A DNA stretch of 19,429 bases from an uncultured Clostridium sp. Lineage in GTDB: Bacteria; Bacillota; Clostridia; Lachnospirales; Lachnospiraceae. The notes under the pieces were generated by a model. The model had not been told where the DNA came from, did not search any database, and saw only the letters and a list, made by a program, of their open reading frames with translations. Made by a program: the position numbers and the translations under genes. Shown here one piece after another: positions 8,410-15,720 of this stretch. The stretch spans positions 1 to 19,429 of the forward strand of contig CABQJA010000021.1 in assembly GCA_902464345.1 (NCBI GenBank), given 5' to 3'. Every line of letters begins with the position of its first letter. Positions within the stretch are counted from its first letter, which is position 1.

Positions 8410-9192
8410 CTATACTTCCCCGCTGCAATATTCCAGTACCTTCTCATACTCCATGCATCCGCCAAACAGATCCAGAGCACTGCCGATCGTCACATCCAGA
8501 TGATTCTGTCCCAGCTCTTTCAGTACCTTCAAGTCCTCAAAGCTGCCTACACCTCCGGCATATGTAATCGGAAGTCCGGACCAACTGCCAAGCATCTGTG
8601 CCAGCGGCTGCTCGATTCCTTTCGCCTTTCCTTCCGCATCCACTGCATGAATCAGGAACTCATCACAGTAACCGGCCAGCTGTTCCAGCAGATCTATTGT
8701 CACAACCTCATCCGTGAACTTCTGCCACCGGTCTGTCACCACATAATAAGCCCCATCCCGCTTTCTGCAGGAAAGGTCCAACACCAGATGCTCCCTGCCG
8801 ACTGCATGCACCAGCTCTTTCAGGCGGTCATAATAAATCCTGCCGTCCCGGAATACATAGGAGGTGACGATCACATGGGAGGCTCCCATGGTAAGGAACT
8901 GTGCCGCATTCTCCGTCTGCATGCCGCCACCGATCTGCAGACCGCCCGGATACTCCCGCAGTGCCTGCTTCGCCTGCTCTACATCTGCCGCATAATATTC
9001 CGAGCCTGCCGGATTCAGAAGAATGATATGTCCACCCTTTAATCCGTTCGTTCGGTACAACCTCGCATAGAAGCCTGCGTCCTGCTCCGAAACAAAGTTC
9101 TCAACAGCCTGATTGTTCTTATCTGCCAGACTTCCGCCTACGATCTGTTTCACTTTTCCGTTATGAATATCAATACATGGTCTGAATCGCAT
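8410..9192 (-). CDS. hisA: ProFAR isomerase (HisA) of the eukaryotic (HIS6-like) type
   Basis: 260-residue TIM-barrel enzyme of histidine synthesis that isomerises ProFAR (N'-5'-phosphoribosyl-formimino-AICAR nucleotide) to PRFAR. It follows the fungal/plant HIS6 pattern rather than ordinary bacterial HisA: CIDIHNGKVKQIVGG at the N-terminus (6-20, probable catalytic base Asp8), FVSEQ and FYARLY, LQIGGGM (85-91), VIVTSYVF (107-114), LDLSCRK (138-144), DEFLIHAVDAEGKAKGI (177-193), and ITYAGGVGSFEDL followed by TIGSALDLFGG (235-245). These closely resemble the yeast protein as I recall it. The frame is open to a TTG at 9198, but AAAGGG (9201-9206) is 8 bases from the ATG at 9192 and only 2 from the TTG, so 9192 is preferred. 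No other his gene is in the window. It sits between corA and a cellulase gene. Alternative: a paralogue acting on another phosphosugar amine. Confidence 0.88.
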   Translation of the reverse strand: MRFRPCIDIHNGKVKQIVGGSLADKNNQAVENFVSEQDAGFYARLYRTNGLKGGHIILLNPAGSEYYAADVEQAKQALREYPGGLQIGGGMQTENAAQFLTMGASHVIVTSYVFRDGRIYYDRLKELVHAVGREHLVLDLSCRKRDGAYYVVTDRWQKFTDEVVTIDLLEQLAGYCDEFLIHAVDAEGKAKGIEQPLAQMLGSWSGLPITYAGGVGSFEDLKVLKELGQNHLDVTIGSALDLFGGCMEYEKVLEYCSGEV

Positions 9193-9263
9193 GTTCAAAA
9201 CCCTTTCTCACTTTATTTCTCTTACTCCTCACCGGGATTCCATCCCGAATCCAGAGCTCTGTA

Positions 9264-10199
9264 TTACAGCAGATGCTTCTTCTTAAATACCCAGAAGCAG
9301 ACTGCCACGACCGTAACACTTAATATTACCACAAACAAATATCCGTACTGCCACGCCAGCTCCGGCATGTTGGAGAAATTCATTCCATACCAGCCGGTGA
9401 TCAATGTCAGCGGCATAAAGATCGTTGTCACCACGGTAAAAAGCTTCATCACACTGTTAATACTGTAATCCAGAGAAGAAGAGTACGCTTCCCGCACCTG
9501 CACCAGATTCTCTTTTAACATCTGACAATTGTTGCTCAGCCGTTCCACCTTGCCGGTAAACATCTTAAAGTACCGAAGCTCATCTACCGGGAACAGATTA
9601 TTCTCATCCTCTGCCAGATTTTCTCCGACCTCGATCAGCTGCTCATAATAATTCCGGAGAATCGTCACTTCTTTTTTCAGCGCCAGAATGGAGCCGATGT
9701 ACTTCCGGTCAATCGCTCCTTCATGAATCTCTTCTTCCATTTCCTCAATACGGAACTCTTTTTCCTCCAAGTCCTTGCTGTCTGTGTAAAGCAGCCGGTC
9801 AAAAAATCCGTAGATCAGCTTTTCCAGCGTCATCTTATCCGGCTGGAACCGTTCCACAGCCGACCGGAAAATCTCTTTGGTCGAATTATCCGCATCCCGG
9901 ATATCCACGATCAGGAACAGATTCTTCTTCACAAAGAACCCGATCCGGTCCCGTGGACCATATACATCATTTACATTAATAATATTTAAAATACCGAAAC
10001 TATAATTCTCATATACATCCATACTACTCCGGAAGTTCACGGTTTCCGTCGTACATTCCTGCAGATTATACTCCGAAAATCCGAATGTCTTATAGGATGC
10101 TTTCAATGCCTCGATACTCAGATATCCCGCAGTCAGATGATTCTCATCAATGTCTGCAATAGATACCTCCCGGAGCTCCTGACCAAACTCATAAATCAT
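9264..10199 (-). CDS. corA: CorA family divalent cation channel (Mg2+/Co2+)
   Basis: 311-residue inner-membrane channel of the CorA family, probably importing Mg2+. The N-terminal cytoplasmic domain (about 1-245) is mixed alpha/beta and ends in long charged helices, including a Glu-rich stretch at about 143-160. The C-terminus has two membrane helices (about 251-269 and 286-305) separated by the signature YGMNF, with GMN at 272-274, and ends in the basic sequence KKKHLL. Length and layout match the family; the protein is somewhat diverged in the loop after GMN, so selectivity for Mg2+ over other metals is inferred. An AAGGAGAG ribosome binding site lies 6 bases before the ATG. The gene is 73 bases after manA and 71 before hisA. 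A small tandem repeat occupies the upstream gap. Confidence 0.92.
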   Translation of the reverse strand: MIYEFGQELREVSIADIDENHLTAGYLSIEALKASYKTFGFSEYNLQECTTETVNFRSSMDVYENYSFGILNIINVNDVYGPRDRIGFFVKKNLFLIVDIRDADNSTKEIFRSAVERFQPDKMTLEKLIYGFFDRLLYTDSKDLEEKEFRIEEMEEEIHEGAIDRKYIGSILALKKEVTILRNYYEQLIEVGENLAEDENNLFPVDELRYFKMFTGKVERLSNNCQMLKENLVQVREAYSSSLDYSINSVMKLFTVVTTIFMPLTLITGWYGMNFSNMPELAWQYGYLFVVILSVTVVAVCFWVFKKKHLL

Positions 10200-10222
10200 T
10201 GTGTCTCTCCTTCATACACCTG

Positions 10223-10253
10223 ATCCTGATTCTATCCTGATTCTATTCTGATC
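10223..10253. repeat. Tandem 11-bp repeat between manA and corA
   Basis: ATCCTGATTCT occurs twice in exact tandem (10223-10233 and 10234-10244), followed by a degenerate third unit ATTCTGATC (10245-10253). The 11-base period is close to one DNA turn. It lies upstream of the corA ribosome binding site. No function is known. Confidence 0.7.
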
Positions 10254-10272
10254 GCACTTCTGCTGTTTATTC

Positions 10273-11202
10273 TTATAAGCTTGAGGTAATCAGCATCATT
10301 TTGCCGCTCAATGTATAGTCTCCGTAGCCTGCCGGCAGAATGAAATGATCGCCTTTCTTAATTGCGATCCCATCGATCGTACCCTCGCCCTCCAGAACGC
10401 TCACATCCAAAAATGGTTTATCCTGTGTGAAATCTGCGGTTCCGTCAATGTCGATCTTGTTTACTGCATAGAAATCACAGGTGATCAGGTTCTGTTTCTC
10501 ATAGCCTGCACCGGTCTCTTTATTCGCAGATACCTCATACGGAACAAACGGTGCTTCGATCACATCAATACTCTTCTCTACATGAAGCTCTCTCGGTTTC
10601 CCGTTGCTTAACCGGTCATAATCATATACCCGGTATGTAATATCGCTGTTCTGCTGGGTCTCTAGGATCAGAGTGCCGCCCTTGATCGCATGCAGGGTAC
10701 CCGGATTGATCTGGAAGAAATCACCCTTTTTGATCGGGATCACACGGATGAAATCATTCCAACGCTTGTTTAGGATCATTTCCTTTACTTCCTCGTGATT
10801 CTTCGCATGATGTCCGATCACGATCTGCGCATCCTCATCACAATCTACGATGTACCAGCACTCGGTCTTCCCCAGGGAACCGTTCTCATGCTCCTTCGCA
10901 TAAGCATCGTTCGGATGTACCTGGATACTTAAATCGGTCTTCGCATCAATTAATTTGATCAATAATGGGAACCGGTCCCCTTCCACATTGCCGAACAGCT
11001 CTCTGTGGTTCGCCCACAGCTCGCTTAAATGCATCCCTGCATACTCTCCGTTTGCGATCTCGCAGTCTCCGTTCGGATGCGCACTGATCGCCCAGCATTC
11101 TCCGGTGTCATCTCCCGGAATCTCATAGCCGAAATCTGTACCGAGACGGTTACCGCCCCAGATCATTTCCTTAAATACCGGTTTTAAAAAAATTGGTGTC
11201 AT
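10273..11202 (-). CDS. manA: Mannose-6-phosphate isomerase, class I
   Basis: 309-residue cytoplasmic zinc enzyme interconverting mannose 6-phosphate and fructose 6-phosphate. It has the short Gram-positive form of type I PMI, a cupin fold. Zinc ligands are visible as Gln94 and His96 in LSIQVHPND, Glu114 in GKTECWY, and His171 in INPGTLHAIKGG; Arg191 in ITYRVYDYDR is the usual active-site arginine. N-terminal sequence MIWGGNRL and the C-terminal cupin half (about 255-309) are typical. The start follows the scrK stop by 11 bases and its AGGAGAG ribosome binding site begins right at that stop, so the two genes are clearly one operon. Together they can connect fructose and mannose (the latter also as precursor of GDP-mannose and surface glycans) to glycolysis. 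Confidence 0.95.
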   Translation of the reverse strand: MTPIFLKPVFKEMIWGGNRLGTDFGYEIPGDDTGECWAISAHPNGDCEIANGEYAGMHLSELWANHRELFGNVEGDRFPLLIKLIDAKTDLSIQVHPNDAYAKEHENGSLGKTECWYIVDCDEDAQIVIGHHAKNHEEVKEMILNKRWNDFIRVIPIKKGDFFQINPGTLHAIKGGTLILETQQNSDITYRVYDYDRLSNGKPRELHVEKSIDVIEAPFVPYEVSANKETGAGYEKQNLITCDFYAVNKIDIDGTADFTQDKPFLDVSVLEGEGTIDGIAIKKGDHFILPAGYGDYTLSGKMMLITSSL

Positions 11203-11213
11203 AGTTTCTCTCC

Positions 11214-12107
11214 TTATCTCTCTTCTACTGCCATCTGCGCCAGACGCAGGGCACCTAATATTCCCTGATCATCCTTCCCGCCGGCCGGCACGATATAAGT
11301 ATCCATATCTGCCATCTCCGGTGTCCGGATGTATCCGTTTACATTCTCAACTACCTTCCGGCGAATCAGCGGAAATAACTGCTGCTGGTGCATAACGCCG
11401 CCGCCCAGAATAAATCTCTGTGGCGAAACCACCATGATCAGATTCGTGATCGCCTGTGCCAGATAGGTGCTCTCAAGCTCCCATACCTCCGGACAGTCTG
11501 CCAGCTCCGCTGCCTTCTTACCCCAGCGTTTCTCGATCGATGGGCCTGCTGCCAGTCCCTCCAGACAATGCGTATGATATGGACAGACGCAATGTGCTTC
11601 ATCTCCCTTGACCGGAGCGATCAGCATATGTCCTGCCTCCGGATGGAGCATCCCGTGAACCAGTCTTCCATCCATGCAGATTCCGGCACCGATACCGGTT
11701 CCTACCGTTATATATACCACACTGTCCAGTCCTCTGCCGGCCCCATAGGTCACTTCCCCCAGACAGGAACCGTTCACATCCGTGTCCAGCCCCATCGGTA
11801 TCGGAAATGCATCCTGCAATACATTCAAAATCGGATACTGCCGCCATGCCAGTTTTGAACTATCCAGAATCCTTCCGTAAGTCGCAGATGCCGGCTTTAC
11901 ATCCACCGGTCCAAAGGCTGCAACTCCGATTCCGTCCAGCTGCTGTCCGTCTGCATATCCATGCGTCCGGAAATACTCTATGATCTGCGGCATCGTTTCC
12001 TCCGGTGTCGTCGTCGGAATCGAAGCCTGCTCATAAATCGTACCCTTCTCATCACCGATGGCACATACCATCTTCGTGCCACCTGCCTCTAATGCTCCAA
12101 GGCGCAT
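11214..12107 (-). CDS. scrK: ROK family fructokinase
   Basis: 297-residue cytoplasmic sugar kinase that phosphorylates fructose with ATP to fructose 6-phosphate. The ROK family is shown by the N-terminal phosphate loop GALEAGGTKMVCAIG (4-18), the catalytic Asp110 in DTDVNGSCLGE, the ATP-binding TVGTGIGAGI (134-143), and the zinc site formed by His160 (EAGH) with Cys175, His178 and Cys181 in CPYHTHCLEG. The CPYH-x-x-C spacing is that of the fructokinase branch (Bacillus YdhR/GmuE type) and not of glucokinases or ROK repressors, and there is no DNA-binding domain. Start supported by GGTGGGG 7 bases before the ATG. It starts 23 bases after the coaBC stop and manA follows by 11 bases. Mannose or other hexoses could also be substrates. 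Confidence 0.9.
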   Translation of the reverse strand: MRLGALEAGGTKMVCAIGDEKGTIYEQASIPTTTPEETMPQIIEYFRTHGYADGQQLDGIGVAAFGPVDVKPASATYGRILDSSKLAWRQYPILNVLQDAFPIPMGLDTDVNGSCLGEVTYGAGRGLDSVVYITVGTGIGAGICMDGRLVHGMLHPEAGHMLIAPVKGDEAHCVCPYHTHCLEGLAAGPSIEKRWGKKAAELADCPEVWELESTYLAQAITNLIMVVSPQRFILGGGVMHQQQLFPLIRRKVVENVNGYIRTPEMADMDTYIVPAGGKDDQGILGALRLAQMAVEER

Positions 12108-12130
12108 ATCATCACCCCACCTCTGTTATT

Positions 12131-13351
12131 CTAAACGATTGTTCCATTTCCCTGTGTCTGAAGCCGCAGGATCTCATTAAGAATCCCTGCCGCTACCTCT
12201 TCTTTACTCATCTGTGGCAGCTCCTTCGTCTCCGCTCTCGTGATCAGGGTTACCACATTGGTATCCACACCAAAGCCCGCACCCGGAACCTTCAGATTAT
12301 TCGCTACGATCATGTCCAGATTCTTCTTCTCAAGCTTCGCTCTGGAATTCTCAACCATATGCTCCGTCTCCATGGAGAATCCGCACAGAAACTGCTTCTT
12401 CCCGGCAACACGGTTCTCGCCCAGCCATTTCAGAATGTCTGTCGTGCGCTTTAATTTCAGCTCTGCTTCTCCGTCCGACTTCTTAATCTTCTCGTCTGCC
12501 ACTACTTCCGGTGTATAATCCGCGACTGCGGCAGCCTTAATAATGATATCTGCCTCTGCACTATGTGCCTTTACCGCCTCAAACATATCCTGTGCACTGA
12601 CTACCGGCACCGGCTTCACAAACCGTGGTGCCTGCAGATTCACCGGACCGGAGATCAATGTCACATCCGCTCCCCGCTCTGCTGCCACGCGTGCCAATGC
12701 ATAGCCCATCTTTCCGGTGGAATGATTGCTGATAAACCGGACCGGATCAATGCTTTCCACGGTCGGTCCCGCTGTGATCAGAATCTTCTTCCCCACCAGA
12801 TCCTTCTCAAACCGGATCTCCTGCAGGATGTAATCCATCAGCTCCTCCTCGGATGGCAGCTTCCCGGCTCCCACATCCTTACAGGCCAGCAGACCAACCG
12901 CCGGCTGGATCACGGTCATCCCGTAATGCTCCAGCTTCTTTAGATTGTCCTGTACGATCGGATTCTCAAACATCTGCGTATTCATTGCCGGTGCGATCAG
13001 CTTCTTGCATTTGCATGCCATCACGGTCGTTGTCAACATATCGTCTGCAATTCCATTCGCAATCTTGCCGATGACATTGGCCGATGCCGGTGCCACCAGA
13101 ACAATGTCCGCCTTCTTCGCCAGCGACACATGCTCAATATTATAATTAAAGTTCCGGTCAAACGTATCCACCAGAGTTTTATGATTGGTTAACGTTTCAA
13201 ATGTGATCGGATGAATGAAATTTGTTGCATTTTTTGTCATCAGCACGTAGACATCCGCATGCTGCTTCACCAGCATACTGGTCAGATTCGCCATCTTATA
13301 TGCCGCAATGCTTCCGGTCACACCCAGAACAACCGTCTTTCCTGTTAACAT
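12131..13351 (-). CDS. coaBC: Bifunctional CoaBC: phosphopantothenate--cysteine ligase / PPC decarboxylase
   Basis: 406-residue bifunctional flavoprotein catalysing two consecutive steps of coenzyme A synthesis: joining 4'-phosphopantothenate with cysteine, then decarboxylating the product to 4'-phosphopantetheine. The N-terminal CoaC half (about 1-180) shows LGVTGSIAAYK for FMN binding, the catalytic His74 in EHVSLAK, PAMNTQM with Asn124, and the flexible-flap Cys157. The C-terminal CoaB half (about 187-400) has ITAGPTVE, the SNHSTGKMG nucleotide site with Asn209, and IIKAAAVADY. All key residues are intact and the length is standard. AGGAGG lies 6 bases before the ATG. Although it extends the pathway of the panGBCD genes just upstream, it has its own promoter in the 129-base gap. 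Neither pantothenate kinase nor CoaD is in the window. Confidence 0.96.
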   Translation of the reverse strand: MLTGKTVVLGVTGSIAAYKMANLTSMLVKQHADVYVLMTKNATNFIHPITFETLTNHKTLVDTFDRNFNYNIEHVSLAKKADIVLVAPASANVIGKIANGIADDMLTTTVMACKCKKLIAPAMNTQMFENPIVQDNLKKLEHYGMTVIQPAVGLLACKDVGAGKLPSEEELMDYILQEIRFEKDLVGKKILITAGPTVESIDPVRFISNHSTGKMGYALARVAAERGADVTLISGPVNLQAPRFVKPVPVVSAQDMFEAVKAHSAEADIIIKAAAVADYTPEVVADEKIKKSDGEAELKLKRTTDILKWLGENRVAGKKQFLCGFSMETEHMVENSRAKLEKKNLDMIVANNLKVPGAGFGVDTNVVTLITRAETKELPQMSKEEVAAGILNEILRLQTQGNGTIV

Positions 13352-13408
13352 GGAATTCCTCCTGCTTCTATTGCTGTAATTGTGAAATCGTCTGATAACT
13401 CAGTCTCT

Positions 13409-13437
13409 ATTCTAACATTTTTATACCTGTATGGCTA
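13409..13437 (-). promoter_or_regulatory. Extended -10 promoter upstream of coaBC
   Basis: On the minus strand, -10 TAGAAT (13409-13414) is preceded by TG one base away (extended -10 form TGTTAGAAT). A 17-base spacer separates it from the -35-like TAGCCA (13432-13437, four of six consensus bases). It lies 57 bases before the coaBC ATG in an AT-rich gap and implies that coaBC-scrK-manA can be transcribed independently of the pan genes. Confidence 0.6.
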
Positions 13438-13472
13438 GATGTTCTTTATTACAATTCTCTTACTACGCAAGG

Positions 13473-13503
13473 CGGGGAGCCTAGCAAAGCTCCCCGTGTT
13501 TTT
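13473..13503 (+). terminator. GC-rich hairpin over the panD stop codon, U-tract on the plus strand
   Basis: CGGGGAGC (13473-13480) pairs perfectly with GCTCCCCG (13489-13496) around an 8-base loop. TGTTTTT follows on the plus strand, so by shape it is an intrinsic terminator for plus-strand transcription. On the minus strand, where panD is read, no U-tract follows the stem (GCCTTGCG), so termination there is less certain. The panD stop TAG (13481-13483) is in the loop. Confidence 0.6.
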
Positions 13504-13864
13504 CATAATGTGCGATTCGTTTGATCTGATTCTGCTCATCCACAAATACCACCTGTGGCATCGCCTTTTTCGCTTCCTCCGGCGTCATATCCGCATAGGC
13601 CATGATGATAACATGATCTCCGACCTGAACCTGACGTGCCGCCGCACCATTTAAGCAGATCATGCCGGATCCGGCCTCACCCGCAATGACATAGGTTTCA
13701 AACCGGGTTCCGCTCTCCACATCTGCAATCTGTACCTTCTCATATTCCAAAATCCCGGCAGCCTCCATCAGTGCAGAGTCAATCGTGATACTACCCACGT
13801 AGTTCAACTCCGCCTGCACTACAACCGCCCGGTGAATCTTCGCCTTTAACATTGTGATCGTCAT
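13481..13864 (-). CDS. panD: Aspartate 1-decarboxylase (pyruvoyl type)
   Basis: 127-residue precursor of the self-cleaving enzyme that makes beta-alanine from aspartate for pantothenate synthesis. The cleavage site is Gly24-Ser25 in ELNYVGSITID; Ser25 becomes the pyruvoyl cofactor. Numbering equals that of the Escherichia coli enzyme when the ATG at 13864 is used, which supports this start over the in-frame extension to 13897. Other family marks are KIHRAVVVQAEL (9-20), GSGMICLNGAAA (active-site region) and DHVIIMAYADM. The ATG lies 4 bases after the panC stop, and its AAGGAG (13874-13879) lies within the end of panC, so translation is coupled. The C-terminal codons and stop are embedded in a strong hairpin. 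Confidence 0.96.
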   Translation of the reverse strand: MTITMLKAKIHRAVVVQAELNYVGSITIDSALMEAAGILEYEKVQIADVESGTRFETYVIAGEAGSGMICLNGAAARQVQVGDHVIIMAYADMTPEEAKKAMPQVVFVDEQNQIKRIAHYEKHGELC

Positions 13865-13868
13865 GGTC

Positions 13869-14717
13869 TTATACTCCTTCGTAAATGTGATTATCAATCA
13901 GTCTGGTCTTGCCAATGTATACTGCAATTGCATTTAATACCGGTCCCTCGATCTTCTCAACCGGCTCCAGGGTATTCCAGTCTACCAGTTCTACATAATC
14001 TATCTTAGCCAATGGCTCTGTCTCGATCATCTCTGTGATTGCCTTCTTGATGACTGCCGCATCCTTCTCGCCGGCTTCGATCAGCTCCTGTCCACGATTT
14101 AAGCTCTTTGACAGGATCAGGGCTGCCTGTCTCTCTTCCGGATTCAGATACGTATTTCTGGAGCTCTTAGCCAGTCCGTCCTCTTCCCGGATGATCGGAC
14201 ATCCAACTACTTCCAGGTTGAAGTTCAGGTCATTTACCATATGACGGATTACTGCCAGCTGCTGTGCATCCTTCTGTCCGAAATAAGCCTTATCCGGCTG
14301 TACGATATTAAACAGCTTTCCGACTACCGTACATACACCGCGGAAATGAATCGGCCGGGTCTTACCACACAGTCCCTTGGTCAGAGTGTTCATATCAATG
14401 AAGCTTGAGAAATCCGGGGAGTACATATTCTCCGGCTCCGGATGGAAGATGAGTGCTGCGCCTGCGCCCTCACAAAGTGCCGCATCCCGATCCAGATCTC
14501 TCGGATAGCTGGCCAGATCCTCGGTCGGTCCGAACTGCATCGGATTTACAAATACACTGACCACAACCCGGTCATTTTCTTTTACTGCACGATCGATCAG
14601 GCTCTTATGTCCCTCATGAAGATATCCCATCGTCGGCACCAGGCCAACTGTCAGGCCTGCCTGACGCCACTCCTTTACCTGTGCTCTTACTTCTTCCACT
14701 GTCTGTACGATTTTCAT
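13869..14717 (-). CDS. panC: Pantoate--beta-alanine ligase (pantothenate synthetase)
   Basis: 282-residue cytoplasmic enzyme joining pantoate and beta-alanine with ATP to give pantothenate, via a pantoyl-adenylate. The nucleotidyltransferase-superfamily signature is plain: VPTMGYLHEGHKSLI (27-41, with His34 and His37 of the HIGH-type motif), FVNPMQFGPTEDLASYPRD, then FGQKDAQQLAVIRHMV and SSRNTYL, matching the KMSKS-type loop region of PanC. Length is standard (about 280). It follows panB with a 117-base gap that contains a small tandem repeat but no clear promoter or terminator, and its stop is 4 bases from the panD start. Order panG-panB-panC-panD is consistent with one transcript. Confidence 0.97.
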   Translation of the reverse strand: MKIVQTVEEVRAQVKEWRQAGLTVGLVPTMGYLHEGHKSLIDRAVKENDRVVVSVFVNPMQFGPTEDLASYPRDLDRDAALCEGAGAALIFHPEPENMYSPDFSSFIDMNTLTKGLCGKTRPIHFRGVCTVVGKLFNIVQPDKAYFGQKDAQQLAVIRHMVNDLNFNLEVVGCPIIREEDGLAKSSRNTYLNPEERQAALILSKSLNRGQELIEAGEKDAAVIKKAITEMIETEPLAKIDYVELVDWNTLEPVEKIEGPVLNAIAVYIGKTRLIDNHIYEGV

Positions 14718-14762
14718 GATTATTTCCTCTTTTCTTATTCGTATTATCGTAATCCTTTACTA

Positions 14763-14782
14763 TGCTTTCTATTGCTTTCTAT
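14763..14782. repeat. Tandem 10-bp repeat between panB and panC
   Basis: TGCTTTCTAT is present twice in exact tandem (14763-14772, 14773-14782) within the 117-base panB-panC gap. The rest of this gap is purine-rich on the transcribed (minus-sense) strand and shows no strong hairpin. No known function. Confidence 0.65.
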
Positions 14783-14834
14783 AATTCTTATGATTTCTTA
14801 ACTCTGTTTCTTCGCTTTCGCTATATCCGATCTC

Positions 14835-15662
14835 TTAATACAGCTTCTCGATCACACTATCATCCACGGCATACTCATTCTCCTTTGCCGGGAATGCACC
14901 GGACTCCACTTCACTGATGTAGCCGCGGAATGCGTCCTTCATGACCTCGCCTACATTCGCATACCGTTTTACAAACTTCGGTGTGAAATCAGAGAACATA
15001 CCAAGCATATCCTGATATACCAGAATCTGTCCGTCACAACCGTTGCCGGCACCGATTCCGATCGTCGGAATGTCTAACTGCTCGGTTACCATTGCTGCCA
15101 GTTTACTTGGTACAGCCTCCAATGTCAATGCAAAAGCACCTGCCTCCTGTACCTTATGTGCATCCTCTAACAGCTTCTTCGCCGCTGCCTCGGTCTTACC
15201 CTGTACCTTAAAGCCGCCAAACGCATGAATCGACTGCGGAGTCAGTCCCAGATGTGCCATGACCGGGATTCCGGCATTTACGATTGCCCGGATCTGCGGA
15301 CATACGCTCTCGCCGCCTTCCAGCTTCACGGCCCCTGCATGTCCTTCCTTCATCAGACGTCCTGCATTCCGGACTGCCTCTTCTACCGATACCTGATAGG
15401 ACATAAACGGCATATCAACTACTACCAGTGCGTTCTTCGCACCTCTGGCAACCGCTGCTCCGTGATGGATCATATCCTCCATGGTAACCGCAATCGTATC
15501 CTCATATCCTAATACCACATTTCCCAGTGAATCACCGACCAGAATTCCCTGAATACCGGCCTCATCCTCCAGCTTTGCCGTAGAATAATCATATGCTGTC
15601 AGCATGGAAATCTTTTTACCTTCTTTTTTTGCCTTCTGAAATGTTACTACTGTATTTTTCAT
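14835..15662 (-). CDS. panB: 3-methyl-2-oxobutanoate hydroxymethyltransferase
   Basis: 275-residue (beta/alpha)8 barrel enzyme that transfers a hydroxymethyl group from methylene-tetrahydrofolate to alpha-ketoisovalerate, giving ketopantoate, the first committed step to pantothenate. Recognisable parts are the N-terminal KISMLTAYDYSTAK (17-30), the metal ligand Asp44 in LVGDSLGNVVLGY, VVVDMPFMSY, VKLEGGE, the catalytic Glu in ALTLEAVP, and IPTIGIGAGNGCDGQILVYQDMLG near the C-terminus. Length and motifs are those of normal bacterial PanB. An AGGTGA ribosome binding site precedes the ATG. It lies 58 bases after panG with no terminator between. Confidence 0.97.
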   Translation of the reverse strand: MKNTVVTFQKAKKEGKKISMLTAYDYSTAKLEDEAGIQGILVGDSLGNVVLGYEDTIAVTMEDMIHHGAAVARGAKNALVVVDMPFMSYQVSVEEAVRNAGRLMKEGHAGAVKLEGGESVCPQIRAIVNAGIPVMAHLGLTPQSIHAFGGFKVQGKTEAAAKKLLEDAHKVQEAGAFALTLEAVPSKLAAMVTEQLDIPTIGIGAGNGCDGQILVYQDMLGMFSDFTPKFVKRYANVGEVMKDAFRGYISEVESGAFPAKENEYAVDDSVIEKLY

Positions 15663-15720
15663 ATTGTCACCTAACTTTCAAGTGAATGCCTTGCTTCGCT
15701 TATTACCTTTCTTTTTATAA

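Noticed and set aside
8346..8480. N-terminal extension of the GH9 protein upstream of 8345
   Set aside because: It would overlap the end of hisA and bury the lipoprotein signal 45 residues inside; AGGAG at 8351-8355 marks the 8345 start.
9193..9198. TTG start two codons upstream for hisA
   Set aside because: The ribosome binding site AAAGGG would be only 2 bases away; the ATG at 9192 is spaced correctly.
9232..9247. CGGGAT/ATCCCG hairpin between corA and hisA as a terminator
   Set aside because: The stem is only 6 bp with a 3-base loop, and no T-run follows in either direction; left unannotated.
11214..12107. ROK-family transcriptional repressor or glucokinase
   Set aside because: There is no N-terminal DNA-binding domain, and the CPYH-x-x-C zinc pattern is that of fructokinases.
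13865..13897. Longer panD start overlapping panC
   Set aside because: The added residues have no counterpart in PanD, and the Gly24-Ser25 numbering fits the 13864 start.
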